DNA of 64,000 bases from Faecalibacterium prausnitzii (GTDB lineage Bacteria > Bacillota > Clostridia > Oscillospirales > Ruminococcaceae), in the NCBI RefSeq assembly GCF_003287405.1, contig NZ_PRLD01000012.1:1-64000 (forward strand), written 5' to 3'. How positions within the stretch are numbered: the stretch's first letter is position 1; each line of letters starts with the position of its first letter. Below, one piece after another: positions 7,996 to 17,040 of this stretch. A program made the position numbers and the translations under genes. The notes under the pieces are model-generated. The model had not been told where the DNA came from, did no database searches, and saw only the letters and a program-made list of their open reading frames with translations.

Positions 7996-9822
7996 ATGAG
8001 TAAGATTATTGGTATCGACCTTGGTACTACCAACAGCTGCGTGGCTGTTATGGAGGGCGGCGAGCCTGTTGTCATCGCCAACTCTGAGGGTGCCCGCACC
8101 ACCCCGTCCGTTGTCGGCTTCACCAAGACCGGCGACCGTCTGGTAGGTCAGGTTGCAAAGCGTCAGGCTATCACCAACCCCGACAACACCGTTTCTTCCA
8201 TCAAGCGTCAGATGGGCACCGACCATAAGGTGACCCTGAACGGCAAGGAGTACACTCCCCAGCAGGTCAGCGCTATGATCCTGCAGAAGCTGAAGGCTGA
8301 TGCCGAGGCTTATCTGGGCGAGACCGTCACCGAGGCTGTCATCACTGTGCCTGCCTACTTCAACGACAGCCAGCGTCAGGCAACCAAGGACGCAGGCACC
8401 ATTGCCGGCCTGAACGTCCGCCGTATCATCAACGAGCCCACCGCAGCTGCTCTGGCTTACGGTGTGGATAAAGAGGACGACCAGAAGATCATGGTCTACG
8501 ATCTGGGCGGCGGCACCTTCGATGTGTCCATCATCGAGATGGGCGACGGCGTTACCGAGGTTCTGGCCACCAACGGCGATACCCATCTGGGCGGCGATGA
8601 CTTCGACCAGCGCATCATCGACTGGATGGCAGACGCCTTCCAGACCGAGAACGGCATCGACCTGCGCAAGGACAAGATGGCTGCACAGCGCTTGAAGGAA
8701 GCTGCCGAGAAGGCTAAGATCGAGCTGTCCAGCGCAATGAGCAGCCAGATCAACCTGCCCTTCATCACCGCCGATGCTACCGGCCCCAAGCACTTGGATA
8801 TGACCCTGACCCGCGCAAAGTTCAACGAGCTGACCGCTGATCTGGTGGATCGTACTATGACCCCCGTGCGCAAGGCTCTGCAGGATGCAGGTCTGCGCGC
8901 TTCCGACCTGAAGAAGGTGCTGATGGTCGGTGGTTCTACCCGTATCCCCGCTGTCTACGACGCAGTGAAGAAGGAACTGAACTGTGAGCCCTTCAAGGGC
9001 ATCAACCCCGATGAGTGCGTGGCTGTCGGTGCTGCTATTCAGGGCGGCGTTCTGAACGGCGAAAAGAAGGGTCTGCTGCTGCTGGATGTCACCCCGCTGA
9101 GCCTTGGCATTGAGACTCTGGGCGGCGTGTGCACCAAGATCATCGACCGCAACACCACCATCCCCACCCACAAGAGCCAGGTGTTCTCCACCGCAGCCGA
9201 CAACCAGCCCTCTGTTGAGGTCAACGTGCTGCAGGGCGAGCGTGAGTTTGCCCGCGACAACAAGAGTCTGGGTGTGTTCCATCTGGATGGCATTGCACCG
9301 GCTCCCCGTGGCGTGCCTCAGATCGAAGTTACCTTCGATATCGATGCCAACGGCATCGTGAAGGTCAGCGCCAAGGATCTGGGCACCGGCAAGGAGCAGA
9401 ACATCACCATCACCGCTTCCACCAATATGTCCAAGGAGGACATCGACAAGGCTGTGAAGGAAGCTGAGCAGTTTGCTGCCGACGATAAGAAGAAGCGTGA
9501 AGAGGTCGATATCCGCAACGGTGCCGACCAGATGGTGTTCCAGACCGAAAAGATGCTGAAGGAGAACGGCGACAAGCTGCCCGCAGACGTGAAGAGCGAT
9601 GCCGAGGCAAAGCTGGCTGACCTGAAGACCGCTGTCCAGTCCGGCAACGTGGACGACATCAAGGCAAAGCAGGAAGCCCTGAGCCAGGTGTTCGAGAAGA
9701 TGTATCAGGCAGCCGCTGCCGCACAGCAGGCCGCCGGTGCACAGCCCGGTGCTGACGCAGGCGCAGCCAACGAAAAGTCCAACGATGACGGCGTTGTGGA
9801 TGCCGACTTCAAGGAAGTCTAA
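7996..9822 (+). CDS. dnaK: Chaperone DnaK (Hsp70)
   Basis: 608 residues, a normal length for Firmicutes. ATG at 7996 follows GAGAGGAGACTTC. The ATPase domain shows [14 protein letters not shown] at 4-17, [17 protein letters not shown] and [16 protein letters not shown]. The substrate-binding domain includes [15 protein letters not shown], and the protein ends in a disordered tail finishing [11 protein letters not shown]. It folds and protects proteins in the cytosol using ATP, with DnaJ and GrpE as partners. Codon use is strongly biased, as for a highly expressed gene. A hairpin after the gene separates it partly from dnaJ. Confidence 0.98.
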   Translation: MSKIIGIDLGTTNSCVAVMEGGEPVVIANSEGARTTPSVVGFTKTGDRLVGQVAKRQAITNPDNTVSSIKRQMGTDHKVTLNGKEYTPQQVSAMILQKLKADAEAYLGETVTEAVITVPAYFNDSQRQATKDAGTIAGLNVRRIINEPTAAALAYGVDKEDDQKIMVYDLGGGTFDVSIIEMGDGVTEVLATNGDTHLGGDDFDQRIIDWMADAFQTENGIDLRKDKMAAQRLKEAAEKAKIELSSAMSSQINLPFITADATGPKHLDMTLTRAKFNELTADLVDRTMTPVRKALQDAGLRASDLKKVLMVGGSTRIPAVYDAVKKELNCEPFKGINPDECVAVGAAIQGGVLNGEKKGLLLLDVTPLSLGIETLGGVCTKIIDRNTTIPTHKSQVFSTAADNQPSVEVNVLQGEREFARDNKSLGVFHLDGIAPAPRGVPQIEVTFDIDANGIVKVSAKDLGTGKEQNITITASTNMSKEDIDKAVKEAEQFAADDKKKREEVDIRNGADQMVFQTEKMLKENGDKLPADVKSDAEAKLADLKTAVQSGNVDDIKAKQEALSQVFEKMYQAAAAAQQAAGAQPGADAGAANEKSNDDGVVDADFKEV

Positions 9823-9877
9823 GTCTGAAACAAAGCGCTGTGTCCGGCCAAACCGGCGGGCATACGCGCAATAAAGC

Positions 9878-9913
9878 AAAAGCCGCTCCGGTTTAGGCCG
9901 GAGCGGCTCTTGC
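9878..9913 (+). terminator. Hairpin between dnaK and dnaJ
   Basis: AAGCCGCTCCGG, short loop, CCGGAGCGGCTCTT. The T-run is short, so it is more likely an attenuator or an mRNA-processing boundary that lowers dnaJ relative to dnaK than a full stop. Confidence 0.6.
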
Positions 9914-9981
9914 TGGTTTATAGAGTGAGGAACCGACCGGGGCGTTACCCGGGGAGGGCGTTCCCGGAGAGGTGAGTGGAT

Positions 9982-11154
9982 ATGGCACAGGAAAAGCGTG
10001 ATTATTACGAAGTGCTGGGGGTATCCAAGGGCGCAAGCGATGCCGAGATCAAAAAGGCATACCGCAAGCTTGCCATGAAGTACCACCCGGACTATAACCC
10101 CGGCGATAAGGACGCCGAGGCAAAGTTCAAGGAGATCAACGAGGCAAACGAGGTGCTTTCGGACCCGAAGAAGCGCCAGCTGTACGACCAGTACGGCTTT
10201 GCCGGTGTTGACCCCACCTACGCAGCACAGAACGGCGGCGGCCCCGGCGGCTTTAGCGGTTTTGGCGGCGATGGTGTGGATCTGGGCGACATCTTTGGCG
10301 ATATCTTCGGCGGCGGCTTTGGCGGCTTCGGCGGCTCGTCTCGTCAGGCAAATCCCAACGCCCCCCGCAAGGGTCAGGACATCCGGGTGCGCATCACCCT
10401 GAGCTTTGACGAGGCCGTGCACGGCTGCAAGAAGAACATTACCATCACCCGTCAGCAGGAGTGCACCGAGTGTCACGGCTCCGGCTGTGCCGCCGGCAGC
10501 AGCCCCGAGACCTGCCCGGACTGCGGCGGACGCGGCTTTGTCATCCGCCAGCAGCGCACCCCCTTTGGCGTGATGCAGACCCAGCAGCCCTGCTCCCGCT
10601 GCGGCGGCAAGGGCAAGCTGGTAAAGAACCCCTGCAAGGTCTGCCACGGCAGCGGCAAGGTGGCTACCAAAAAGACGCTGGAGGTGTCCATCCCCATGGG
10701 CATCGACGACGACCAGAGCTTTGCACTGCGCGGCATGGGCGATGCCGGTACCAACGGCGGCCCCGCCGGTGATGTCATCGTCATGGTCAGCGTGCGCCCC
10801 AGCGAGGTGTTCCAGCGCGACGGCTACGATGTGTGGGTCACCGTGCCCATCACTTACAGTCAGGCTGTGCTGGGCGACAGCGTCACCGTGCCCTCCATTG
10901 ACGGCAAGGTGGAGTACACCGTGCCCGAGGGCACCCAGAGCGGCACCACCTTCCGCCTGCGCGGCAAGGGCATCCAGTACCTGAACGGCCGTGGCCGCGG
11001 TGATATGTACGTCAAGTGCGAGGTGGAGATCCCCAAAAAGCTGAACAAGACCCAGCGCGATGCCCTGAAAAAATTTGAGGGCACTTTGAAAGAAGAAAAC
11101 TACGAAAAGCGTAAGGGCTTCTTCAAAAAGCTGAAGGATATGTTCAACGCATAA
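9982..11154 (+). CDS. dnaJ: Chaperone DnaJ (Hsp40)
   Basis: 390 residues. ATG at 9982 is chosen with GGAGAGG nine bases upstream; an in-frame GTG at 9976 is less likely. The J domain at about 5-70 has the HPD triad (KYHPDYNPG). A Gly/Phe-rich linker follows, then four CxxCxGxG zinc repeats ([32 protein letters not shown]) and the two C-terminal substrate-binding domains. It delivers unfolded protein to DnaK and triggers ATP hydrolysis. Last gene of the heat-shock operon. Confidence 0.97.
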   Translation: MAQEKRDYYEVLGVSKGASDAEIKKAYRKLAMKYHPDYNPGDKDAEAKFKEINEANEVLSDPKKRQLYDQYGFAGVDPTYAAQNGGGPGGFSGFGGDGVDLGDIFGDIFGGGFGGFGGSSRQANPNAPRKGQDIRVRITLSFDEAVHGCKKNITITRQQECTECHGSGCAAGSSPETCPDCGGRGFVIRQQRTPFGVMQTQQPCSRCGGKGKLVKNPCKVCHGSGKVATKKTLEVSIPMGIDDDQSFALRGMGDAGTNGGPAGDVIVMVSVRPSEVFQRDGYDVWVTVPITYSQAVLGDSVTVPSIDGKVEYTVPEGTQSGTTFRLRGKGIQYLNGRGRGDMYVKCEVEIPKKLNKTQRDALKKFEGTLKEENYEKRKGFFKKLKDMFNA

Positions 11155-11161
11155 AATACCA

Positions 11162-11199
11162 AACGGCGGCGCGTTCCATCGGAACGTGCCGCCGTTTTT
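11162..11199 (+). terminator. Terminator of the heat-shock operon
   Basis: AACGGCGGCGCGTTCC, loop, GGAACGTGCCGCCGTTTTTT. A strong stem with a T-run right after dnaJ. Confidence 0.92.
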
Positions 11200-11210
11200 T
11201 GCGTGTGCGC

Positions 11211-11291
11211 AAGGCCGATTCGTCTCACACACTTGCGCTTTCGTCTAAAATAGGGTATGATTGAGACGAAAGACGGGCATCATGAGACAAA
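11211..11291 (+). promoter_or_regulatory. Four-site operator-like array and promoter before fic
   Basis: Four copies of TTCGTCTMA or its complement lie at 11219, 11240, 11262 and 11283, spaced 21, 22 and 21 bases, that is two helical turns. The first two point one way and the last two the other. A promoter with TTGCGC (11233-11238) and TATGAT (11256-11261), spacer 17, is embedded so that site 2 falls in the spacer and site 3 touches the -10. The same array recurs after the gene. Confidence 0.75.
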
Positions 11292-11321
11292 AGAACCGCC
11301 GGAAGAAGGAGGAAACACAGT

Positions 11322-12389
11322 ATGAGAAGCTTTGACTACGGACAACTGGCAGACCGGATGTGGGATATGGAAACGCTCTCGTATGTGGCAAAGATCCATG
11401 AATGCAAAGGCCGACAGGAGCTTTATGTGCGCCAGAAACCGGCAGAACTGGATCGTTTGGTGGAGATTGCCAGAATACAGAGCACAGAGGCTTCCAATAA
11501 GATCGAGGGCATCGTAACGACCGATACCCGCATGAAGCAGCTGCTGGCCGATAAAACCACACCGCGCAACCGGGACGAAAGCGAGATCATGGGGTACCGA
11601 GAGGTGCTGAACACCATCCATGAAAACCATGATCTGATCCCGGTCAACTCCAATTATATCCTTCAGCTGCATCGGGACATGATGCAGTATGCAGGCGTTT
11701 CGTACGGAGGACATTTTAAGAACGTACAGAACTATATCAACGAGACCAGACCGGACGGCACGCAGGTGACCCGGTTTCAGCCGGTGGCACCCTATGAAAC
11801 GCCTGCGGCGATACAGGCCATCTGCGAGAGCTATAATCAGACGCTTTTACAGGAAAAGGTGGACCCGCTGCTGGTGATCCCGGCGTTTGTATGCGATTTT
11901 TTGTGTATCCACCCTTTTAACGATGGCAATGGTCGGATGAGCCGTCTGCTGACGCTGCTTCTGCTCTACCGCAGCGGGTACGAGGTGGGAAAGTATATCA
12001 GCATTGAAAAGCAGATCGAAAAAACGAAGGATACCTACTACGAGGTGTTGCAGCAGATCGATCAGGGCTGGTATGAGGGAACGAATGACCCGGTGCCGTT
12101 TATCCGGTATATGCTGAAGATCATTTTGGCTTGCTATGCTGAGTTTGAACAGCGCGTAGGGCTGGTGAACGCAGAGGGAACACGGAGCACGGCACAGCAG
12201 ATCGTGGAGCATTATGTCAACGGAAAAATCGGGCGTTTTACAAGTGCAGAGGTGATGGCAGCCTGCCCGATGATTGCAAGATCTACAGTGCTGCGGGAAC
12301 TGAAGGAGCTGACCCGGAAAGGCGTTCTGCAAAGGCTTGGCACAGGCAAAAACACCTGCTATGTCCGCAGGGATGCGCTGGAGAAGTAA
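11322..12389 (+). CDS. fic: Fic family AMP-transferase with C-terminal winged helix
   Basis: 355 residues. ATG at 11322 follows GAAGAAGGAGGAAACAC. The catalytic motif HPFNDGNGRMSR (197-208) is intact. An inhibitory motif of the S-x-x-x-E-G type (S58, E62, G63) in the N-terminal part marks a self-inhibited class II Fic protein. The last 70 residues look like a winged helix (FTSAEVMAACPMIARSTVLRELKELTRKG), so the protein may bind DNA and control itself. Fic enzymes usually attach AMP to a target protein hydroxyl; the target here is unknown. Base composition is lower in GC than the dnaJ side. The gene is bracketed by two copies of an operator-like array, suggesting it arrived or duplicated as a cassette. 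Confidence 0.9.
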   Translation: MRSFDYGQLADRMWDMETLSYVAKIHECKGRQELYVRQKPAELDRLVEIARIQSTEASNKIEGIVTTDTRMKQLLADKTTPRNRDESEIMGYREVLNTIHENHDLIPVNSNYILQLHRDMMQYAGVSYGGHFKNVQNYINETRPDGTQVTRFQPVAPYETPAAIQAICESYNQTLLQEKVDPLLVIPAFVCDFLCIHPFNDGNGRMSRLLTLLLLYRSGYEVGKYISIEKQIEKTKDTYYEVLQQIDQGWYEGTNDPVPFIRYMLKIILACYAEFEQRVGLVNAEGTRSTAQQIVEHYVNGKIGRFTSAEVMAACPMIARSTVLRELKELTRKGVLQRLGTGKNTCYVRRDALEK

Positions 12390-12469
12390 GGCCGATTCGT
12401 CTCATACACTTGCACTTTCGTCTAAAATGCACCCTGTTTTAGACGAAAACTTGGATACATGAGACGAAA
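12388..12469. repeat. Downstream copy of the fic operator-like array
   Basis: The first 41 bases (12388-12428) match 11211-11251 at 39 of 41 positions and include the last two bases of the fic stop codon. Four motif copies at 12396, 12417, 12439 and 12460 keep the exact 21-22-21 spacing of the upstream array. No -10 box remains. Sites 2 and 3 pair as a hairpin (CGTCTAAAA, TTTTAGACG). Confidence 0.8.
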
Positions 12470-12496
12470 GCTAAAAGAGAACCCTATAAAAACAGC

Positions 12497-12531
12497 GGAG
12501 GCGCTGCCCTTTCGGGCAGCGCCTCCGCCTG
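12497..12531 (-). terminator. Terminator of the bacteriocin-like genes
   Basis: GCGGAGGCGCTGCCC, loop TTTC, GGGCAGCGCCTCCGC. On the minus strand it is followed by TGTTTTT. Confidence 0.85.
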
Positions 12532-12578
12532 CTTTGTTCTTTGGTGTACTCCGAGCCGGTCTTATGAGATAAGATGGA

Positions 12579-12908
12579 TCAGAGCAGAACGATCGCTGCG
12601 TTGATGATCAGGCCGACACCGGTAGCGCTGGTGCTGATCATGTAAGCGGTGCAAGCGATGTCACGGATGGCATTGGCAGTGCCCTTGTTCATGTCGGCAG
12701 TCAGAGCATCCAGACCGGTCTCGGTCCAGGTGTTGGGGTTCTTACGGCGGTAGTCGCGGACAGCGGTCACGCCTCTGAACCAGCCATACGGCGGGATCAG
12801 CCAGCACAGCAGAGCCTCGGTCATGGTGGCAGTAGCGCCGCCTTCGGTGTAGGTCATTTCCTCAGTGGACAGTACATTGTAGTACGCGGGCATCATCATT
12901 TTTTCCAT
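12579..12908 (-). CDS. Double-glycine-leader peptide, bacteriocin-like (paralogue 1)
   Basis: 109 residues; ATG at 12908 with AAAAGGAGTG upstream. The leader NVLSTEEMTYTEGG (11-24) fits the class II bacteriocin/double-glycine type, where a peptidase-ABC transporter cuts after GG. The predicted mature part is about 85 residues and ends in a hydrophobic stretch (STSATGVGLIINAAIVLL). Its C-terminal third aligns with the neighbouring gene (DALTADMNKGTANAIRD here, DAIAADMGKSASNFVRD there). No transporter, immunity or regulator gene lies next to it, so export must use a remote system. Killing activity is not shown; a signalling or surface role is possible. Confidence 0.7.
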   Translation of the reverse strand: MEKMMMPAYYNVLSTEEMTYTEGGATATMTEALLCWLIPPYGWFRGVTAVRDYRRKNPNTWTETGLDALTADMNKGTANAIRDIACTAYMISTSATGVGLIINAAIVLL

Positions 12909-12938
12909 AATAACACTCCTTTTGAAACAAAGCTATCC

Positions 12939-12966
12939 AAAACGGTGCACCCAAACGCACCGTTTT
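12939..12966 (-). terminator. Intercistronic hairpin between the two leader peptides
   Basis: AAAACGGTGC, eight-base loop, GCACCGTTTT. On the minus strand it ends GTTTTGG, so it may only attenuate, giving more of the upstream peptide than of the downstream one. Confidence 0.5.
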
Positions 12967-12981
12967 ATCTGATTAAAAGGC

Positions 12982-13335
12982 TCAGCGCACGATCAGCAGG
13001 ATGGCGCTCAGGGGAGCCAGTGCCACTACCGTGGTGGCGGAAACGGCGTCCCGTACAAAGTTGCTGGCAGATTTGCCCATATCGGCGGCAATGGCATCGG
13101 TAGCGCGGCCCAGCACGGTAAAGAAGTTGCCGTCTCTGTTGCCCTCCTGCTGCAGCCATGTGCGTGCCTGCCCAATGCCCCAGACATAGCTGGAAGCCAG
13201 CACCACAGCGCCTACGACCGTTGCGGCAGTAGTGGCAATCCCGGCAGCATCATCGATCGTGCCGCCGCCTGTGGTATAGGTCATTTCTTCGTTGGAAAGC
13301 ACCGCATAATCTGCGGGATAAGTCATCTTTTTCAT
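12982..13335 (-). CDS. Double-glycine-leader peptide, bacteriocin-like (paralogue 2)
   Basis: 117 residues. ATG at 13335 is chosen for AAAGGAG eight bases upstream; the longer frame to 13416 lacks one. The leader AVLSNEEMTYTTGG (11-24) nearly matches that of paralogue 1, with the cut expected after G24. The mature part has two hydrophobic stretches (AATVVGAVVLASSY and TVVALAPLSAILLIV) flanking an amphipathic middle, as in membrane-active peptides. It is first in a two-gene operon with a good promoter at 13433-13461. The two may act as a two-component bacteriocin, but both are longer than typical members. Confidence 0.7.
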   Translation of the reverse strand: MKKMTYPADYAVLSNEEMTYTTGGGTIDDAAGIATTAATVVGAVVLASSYVWGIGQARTWLQQEGNRDGNFFTVLGRATDAIAADMGKSASNFVRDAVSATTVVALAPLSAILLIVR

Positions 13336-13432
13336 CTTCAATACTCCTTTGTCAAGGGGAAATGCCGCATTGCATCCCGTTCCCACGGCGTCTATATCCA
13401 AGTGCCGATAGAGCATTGTTCTCTATATGGTC

Positions 13433-13461
13433 ATTCTACAACAGCAGTCGGATTTTATCAA
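13433..13461 (-). promoter_or_regulatory. Promoter of the bacteriocin-like operon
   Basis: On the minus strand TTGATA (13461-13456) and TAGAAT (13438-13433) are separated by 17 bases. The leader to the first ATG is about 90 bases. Confidence 0.75.
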
Positions 13462-13558
13462 GGGGTTTTGGCACATCTGTGCAAAAACTGGCGGGACGCA
13501 TGAAATTGCGGCTGCAAATTTGTGAAAATAGACTGCAATAATTTCGGCATTTGGCAGT

Positions 13559-14731
13559 TTAGCCTTTTACCCCGGCGCGGTAGAGGTAGGGGTCGCTCTT
13601 GAAGCTGTCAAAATTGTACAGCACAAGGATCTGGTCGTAGCCGTTATCGGCGATCAGCTGATCCAAGCCGTAGTTGTAGTTGCGGAAATCCACCACGTCA
13701 ATGTCAGCGTAGTTGGCGGTCAGGTAGGGCACAAAGCAGTTGGCGTAGCTGTCCTTGATGACAAGGATGCGTCCGCTGCCGTTGCCCTGCACCCGGCTCA
13801 GGCCGTTGTTGCCGTGCAGGAACATGGCGTACTTGTCGTAGACGGAAAGCTTCTCCGTATCATACAGGCCGGTGGTCTGCCCCTCGGCGGGCTGACCCGC
13901 CGCCGTCACGTTCCATACCGTCAGGGTGTTGGCAAGGTCGTAGTAGGTGATCACGTCCGGCACAGCGTTCCATGTGCGCGCCTTGGCGTAGTGGGTGCCG
14001 TAAAAGCCGTCGGCAGTCAGGGCGGTATGGGCGGTGGTATCAAAGGGGGCAAGGTCAAGGGCATCGCACAGCTGGCTGTAAGCGTAGTAGGCGCCAAGGC
14101 TCGTCCAGTGGTGGTCGGTGCGGTAGTAGATATACTCGCTCTTGTGGGCGGCAAGGGTCTGGCGCACGTCCACAAAGCTGCCGCCTGCAGCCTGTACCGC
14201 AGCGGAAAGCTGGTCAAGGTAACCGTCCTCGTCCAGCAGGGGGGCGTTTGCGGGTACGTTCTCCTTGTAGATATCGCTGGCGGCGGGTGCCAGCAGCACA
14301 TTCACCTTGCCCGGGTAGCGCTGGCACAGGCTGGTGAGCGCGGCGGTGTTCTTGGGCAGGGTGCGCTCCTCGCTGGAAAGCAGCCCGTAAGTGCGGGGGA
14401 ACATCATGTGCTCTTTGCCCAGCAGGATGCCGCCGTTCTGCTGCTTTTGCAGCAGAGTGGTCTCCACCACGCTTTGCAGGCTGATCCACTGGTCGCGCCC
14501 TGCCACCTGATCCTTGACGTATTTGGTGTAGGCAGTAAAGTAGCTGTTCAGCCCCTTGGCGGTGAACTGGGTCAGCGCCGGGCGCTGGCTCAGGGTGGTG
14601 TTCTCCAGCTCGCTGTAACTGCGGTCCGGGGTGACCATATCCAGCGCGAACAGCCCGATGAAAAACAGGCTGAACACCACCAGCACCGGGTAGTGCAAAA
14701 GGGAGGAGGTCTTTTTCTCGTGTTTGGACAT
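13559..14731 (-). CDS. DHHW family protein (AlgJ/AlgX-like acetylation partner)
   Basis: 390 residues; ATG at 14731 follows TTAAGGAGGCTGG. One transmembrane segment at about 14-32, remainder extracellular. YYRTDHHWTSLGAYYAY carries the DHHW signature (PF14286 type), and the SGNH-like fold is related to the alginate acetylation proteins AlgJ and AlgX. It starts 12 bases after the MBOAT gene. In related systems the MBOAT protein moves an acetyl group across the membrane and this partner passes it to a surface polymer. The polymer here is not known. Confidence 0.85.
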   Translation of the reverse strand: MSKHEKKTSSLLHYPVLVVFSLFFIGLFALDMVTPDRSYSELENTTLSQRPALTQFTAKGLNSYFTAYTKYVKDQVAGRDQWISLQSVVETTLLQKQQNGGILLGKEHMMFPRTYGLLSSEERTLPKNTAALTSLCQRYPGKVNVLLAPAASDIYKENVPANAPLLDEDGYLDQLSAAVQAAGGSFVDVRQTLAAHKSEYIYYRTDHHWTSLGAYYAYSQLCDALDLAPFDTTAHTALTADGFYGTHYAKARTWNAVPDVITYYDLANTLTVWNVTAAGQPAEGQTTGLYDTEKLSVYDKYAMFLHGNNGLSRVQGNGSGRILVIKDSYANCFVPYLTANYADIDVVDFRNYNYGLDQLIADNGYDQILVLYNFDSFKSDPYLYRAGVKG

Positions 14732-14743
14732 CTTCCAGCCTCC

Positions 14744-16162
14744 TTAAAAGTTAAAGTACAGGAACGGGCTGTTGGTGCTGCCCACCACATAGGCGGTGGA
14801 GACCACCAGCAGCGTCAGGATGGCGGCGCAGCGGGTGACCACGTTTTTGCGCAGCACATCCCACAGCTTTTCGATCAGCGGGGTGCAGCACACCACGCTT
14901 ACCGCCAGCAGCACGCCGTAGTTCCGCAGGAAATACAGCGGCGACACCCCGCCGGAGGGGACAAAGAGCTTTTGGAACAGCAGCCCGAAGGACACGCCGG
15001 TGTCGTTGCCCACGAACATCGCCCAGCCTACCACCACAAGGAACAGGGTGTAGAAATGCGGCCACACCTTACCCTTTTTCAGGTAGGGCAGCAGGAACAG
15101 CTTTTCGACAGCCAGCAGCACAAAGTAGTAAAGACCCCAGCAGATAAAGTTCCAGTTCGCGCCGTGCCAGATGCCGGTGAGCAGCTCCACGATGAACAGG
15201 TTCAGGATCTGCCGCTTAAGCCCCTTGCGGTTGCCGCCCAACGGGATATACACATACTCGCGGAACCAGCCGGACAGGGTCATGTGCCAGCGCCGCCAGA
15301 ACTCGGTGATGGAAGCGGAGATATAGGGGTAGTTGAAGTTTGCGGGGAAGTCGAAGCCCAGCATCTTGCCCATGCCGATGCCCATCAGGGAGTAGCCGGA
15401 GAAATCGAAGTACAGCTGCAAACTGTAGGCGATGATGCCCAGCCACACCAGCGGGGTGGAAGCGTTTGCCAGACCCACAAAGGTGGTGGAGGGGCTGTCG
15501 GCTACCCCGATAATGTCCGTCCACAGCGCGCCCACGGCGTCCGCCAGCAGCACCTTTTTGGCAAGACCGAAGGTGAACAGGGTCATGCCCTCTTCAATTT
15601 GCTTGAGGTTATAGCGGTGCTTGTAGACGTGCAGCTGGTCGGAGACGTCCCGGTACTTGACGATAGGCCCCGCGATGAGCTGCGGGAACATGACCACATA
15701 AGCGCCGAAGTCGATGATATTGCGCTCGGCTTTTACATCCCGGCGGTAGACGTCGATGGAGTAGGAAAGGGTCTGGAAGGTGTAGAAGCTGATGCCCAGC
15801 GGCAAGGTGCCGATGCCTTGTATCTCGGCAAAGGCGGTACCCAGCAGGGCGTTTGCGCTGCGCAGCACAAAGTTTGCGTACTTGAAGTAGAACAGCATCC
15901 CCAAGCTGCCGACAAGCGCCACCAGCAGAAAGAAGCGGCGCAGCGCGGGCTTTGCATCAAAGTATTCGATGGCAAGGCCGCTGAGATAGTTGATGAGGAT
16001 AAGCGCCACCATGACCGGGAAAAAGCGCACTTCGCCCCAGCAGTAGAACACCAGACTGCATAAAAACAGCACGGTGTTCTTGAGTTTTGCGGGGGCAAGA
16101 TAGTACAGCGCCAGCGTGATGGGCAGAAAACGGAACAGGAAGATGATGGTGCTGAAAACCAA
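14744..16162 (-). CDS. MBOAT family O-acyltransferase (AlgI/DltB-like)
   Basis: 472 residues, polytopic. The start is TTG at 16162, with AAAAAAGGAGG upstream. The conserved MBOAT region has FWRRWHMTLSGWFREYVYIP and then ELLTGIWHGANWNFICWG, whose histidine is the invariant catalytic residue. SFYTFQTLSYSIDVYR and FPQLIAGPIVKY are typical of the AlgI branch. It sits in the membrane and transfers acyl groups to an extracytoplasmic acceptor together with the DHHW protein encoded next. Confidence 0.92.
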   Translation of the reverse strand: MVFSTIIFLFRFLPITLALYYLAPAKLKNTVLFLCSLVFYCWGEVRFFPVMVALILINYLSGLAIEYFDAKPALRRFFLLVALVGSLGMLFYFKYANFVLRSANALLGTAFAEIQGIGTLPLGISFYTFQTLSYSIDVYRRDVKAERNIIDFGAYVVMFPQLIAGPIVKYRDVSDQLHVYKHRYNLKQIEEGMTLFTFGLAKKVLLADAVGALWTDIIGVADSPSTTFVGLANASTPLVWLGIIAYSLQLYFDFSGYSLMGIGMGKMLGFDFPANFNYPYISASITEFWRRWHMTLSGWFREYVYIPLGGNRKGLKRQILNLFIVELLTGIWHGANWNFICWGLYYFVLLAVEKLFLLPYLKKGKVWPHFYTLFLVVVGWAMFVGNDTGVSFGLLFQKLFVPSGGVSPLYFLRNYGVLLAVSVVCCTPLIEKLWDVLRKNVVTRCAAILTLLVVSTAYVVGSTNSPFLYFNF

Positions 16163-16202
16163 GGGGTCAGCCTCCTTTTTTACACGGAATTACAGACTCA
16201 GC

Positions 16203-16224
16203 CTTCCCCCGGCCGGGGGAAGGC
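16203..16224. repeat. Solo 22-base palindrome related to the intergenic repeat
   Basis: A perfect palindrome of the form CCTTCCCCCGG-CCGGGGGAAGG. The same CTTCCCCC...GGGGGAAG module is nested inside repeat copies at 19880-20067 and 45213-45422. It looks like a fragment left by the repeat family. Confidence 0.6.
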
Positions 16225-16289
16225 GGCATGACGGATGCGGGCGCATCTTCAGCAGAAATACCCCTCATCAGGGGCTTTTCTACTGAAAA

Positions 16290-16320
16290 AAGCCGATGCC
16301 GCAGATGGCACCGGCTCAGA
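16290..16320 (-). terminator. Terminator of the DUF4358 lipoprotein gene
   Basis: On the minus strand GAGCCGGTGCC, loop, GGCATCGGCTTTTTT. Confidence 0.8.
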
Positions 16321-16329
16321 AGGTCAGAT

Positions 16330-16899
16330 TCAGCTGTTCAGGGCGCTGTCCACAGCACTGTTCAGGTCTGCGGTGCACGCGTTGGAAGCGATCACCATGA
16401 CCACACGGTCGCCCTTGGAGGAGATGATGGCGTTTTCCACGTTGCTCTGTGCCTGTGCAAACTCGGCGTAGTTGCCGTAGAAAGCCACCTGATCCTGCTT
16501 GTAGCTCTCCAGCGCGGTCACCACGTCCTGTGCCTTGCCGGAAGCAGCTTCCACCACCAGCACAAGGCCGGCATCGCCGTTGTCGTTGCTCTTCACGCCC
16601 TTGTAGGCGGCTACGTCCTCCGCTTTCAGGCCGAAGTCGTACTCGATGTTCATGGCGGCGATCTCGAACTGGTTGGAGATGGGGTCAGCAGCCAGCAGGC
16701 TTTCCACGACGCTGTCCAGCGCGGCGGTGCCGTTTTCAGCGGTATCCGCTGCCGGGGCGGCAGTGCTGGAAGCCGGTGCAGAGGTGGCGGCGCTGGACAC
16801 GGAGGACGGCGCGGAAGAAGCGCTGCCGCCGCAGCCGGTCAGGGCAACAGCCAGCACGGCACTGACGGCGATCACAGAGAGTTTTGTGCGGTTTATCAT
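16330..16899 (-). CDS. DUF4358 lipoprotein
   Basis: 189 residues; ATG at 16899 with AAGAAGGAATA upstream. The signal peptide ends in a lipobox (VALTGC, Cys23), followed by a Ser/Ala-rich spacer to about residue 60 and a globular DUF4358-like domain (FGLKAEDVAAYKGVKS, YGNYAEFAQAQ). DUF4358 proteins are often encoded near MBOAT and DHHW genes in Clostridia, and this one lies directly upstream of that pair on the same strand. An accessory role in the surface acetylation machinery is a reasonable inference; the biochemical role is unknown. Confidence 0.75.
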   Translation of the reverse strand: MINRTKLSVIAVSAVLAVALTGCGGSASSAPSSVSSAATSAPASSTAAPAADTAENGTAALDSVVESLLAADPISNQFEIAAMNIEYDFGLKAEDVAAYKGVKSNDNGDAGLVLVVEAASGKAQDVVTALESYKQDQVAFYGNYAEFAQAQSNVENAIISSKGDRVVMVIASNACTADLNSAVDSALNS

Positions 16900-17040
16900 A
16901 AAATATTCCTTCTTTTGTTGAATTCATTTGTCGGGGTGCGGGGCTGCACCGCGCACACGGGCAGACTGTATTTATCTTACCATAACGGCGGGTAAATTGC
17001 AACGCACCCCACAGGGTTTTCCGGCAGTTTTCATCGGATT

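Noticed and set aside
7840-11232. A 1130-residue open frame antisense to grpE, dnaK and dnaJ
   Set aside because: It mirrors highly biased codons of real chaperone genes; no ribosome site, no family, low-complexity Val/Leu/Gly composition.
13814-16063. A 749-residue frame antisense to the DHHW and MBOAT genes
   Set aside because: Shadow of two clear genes with conserved motifs on the other strand.
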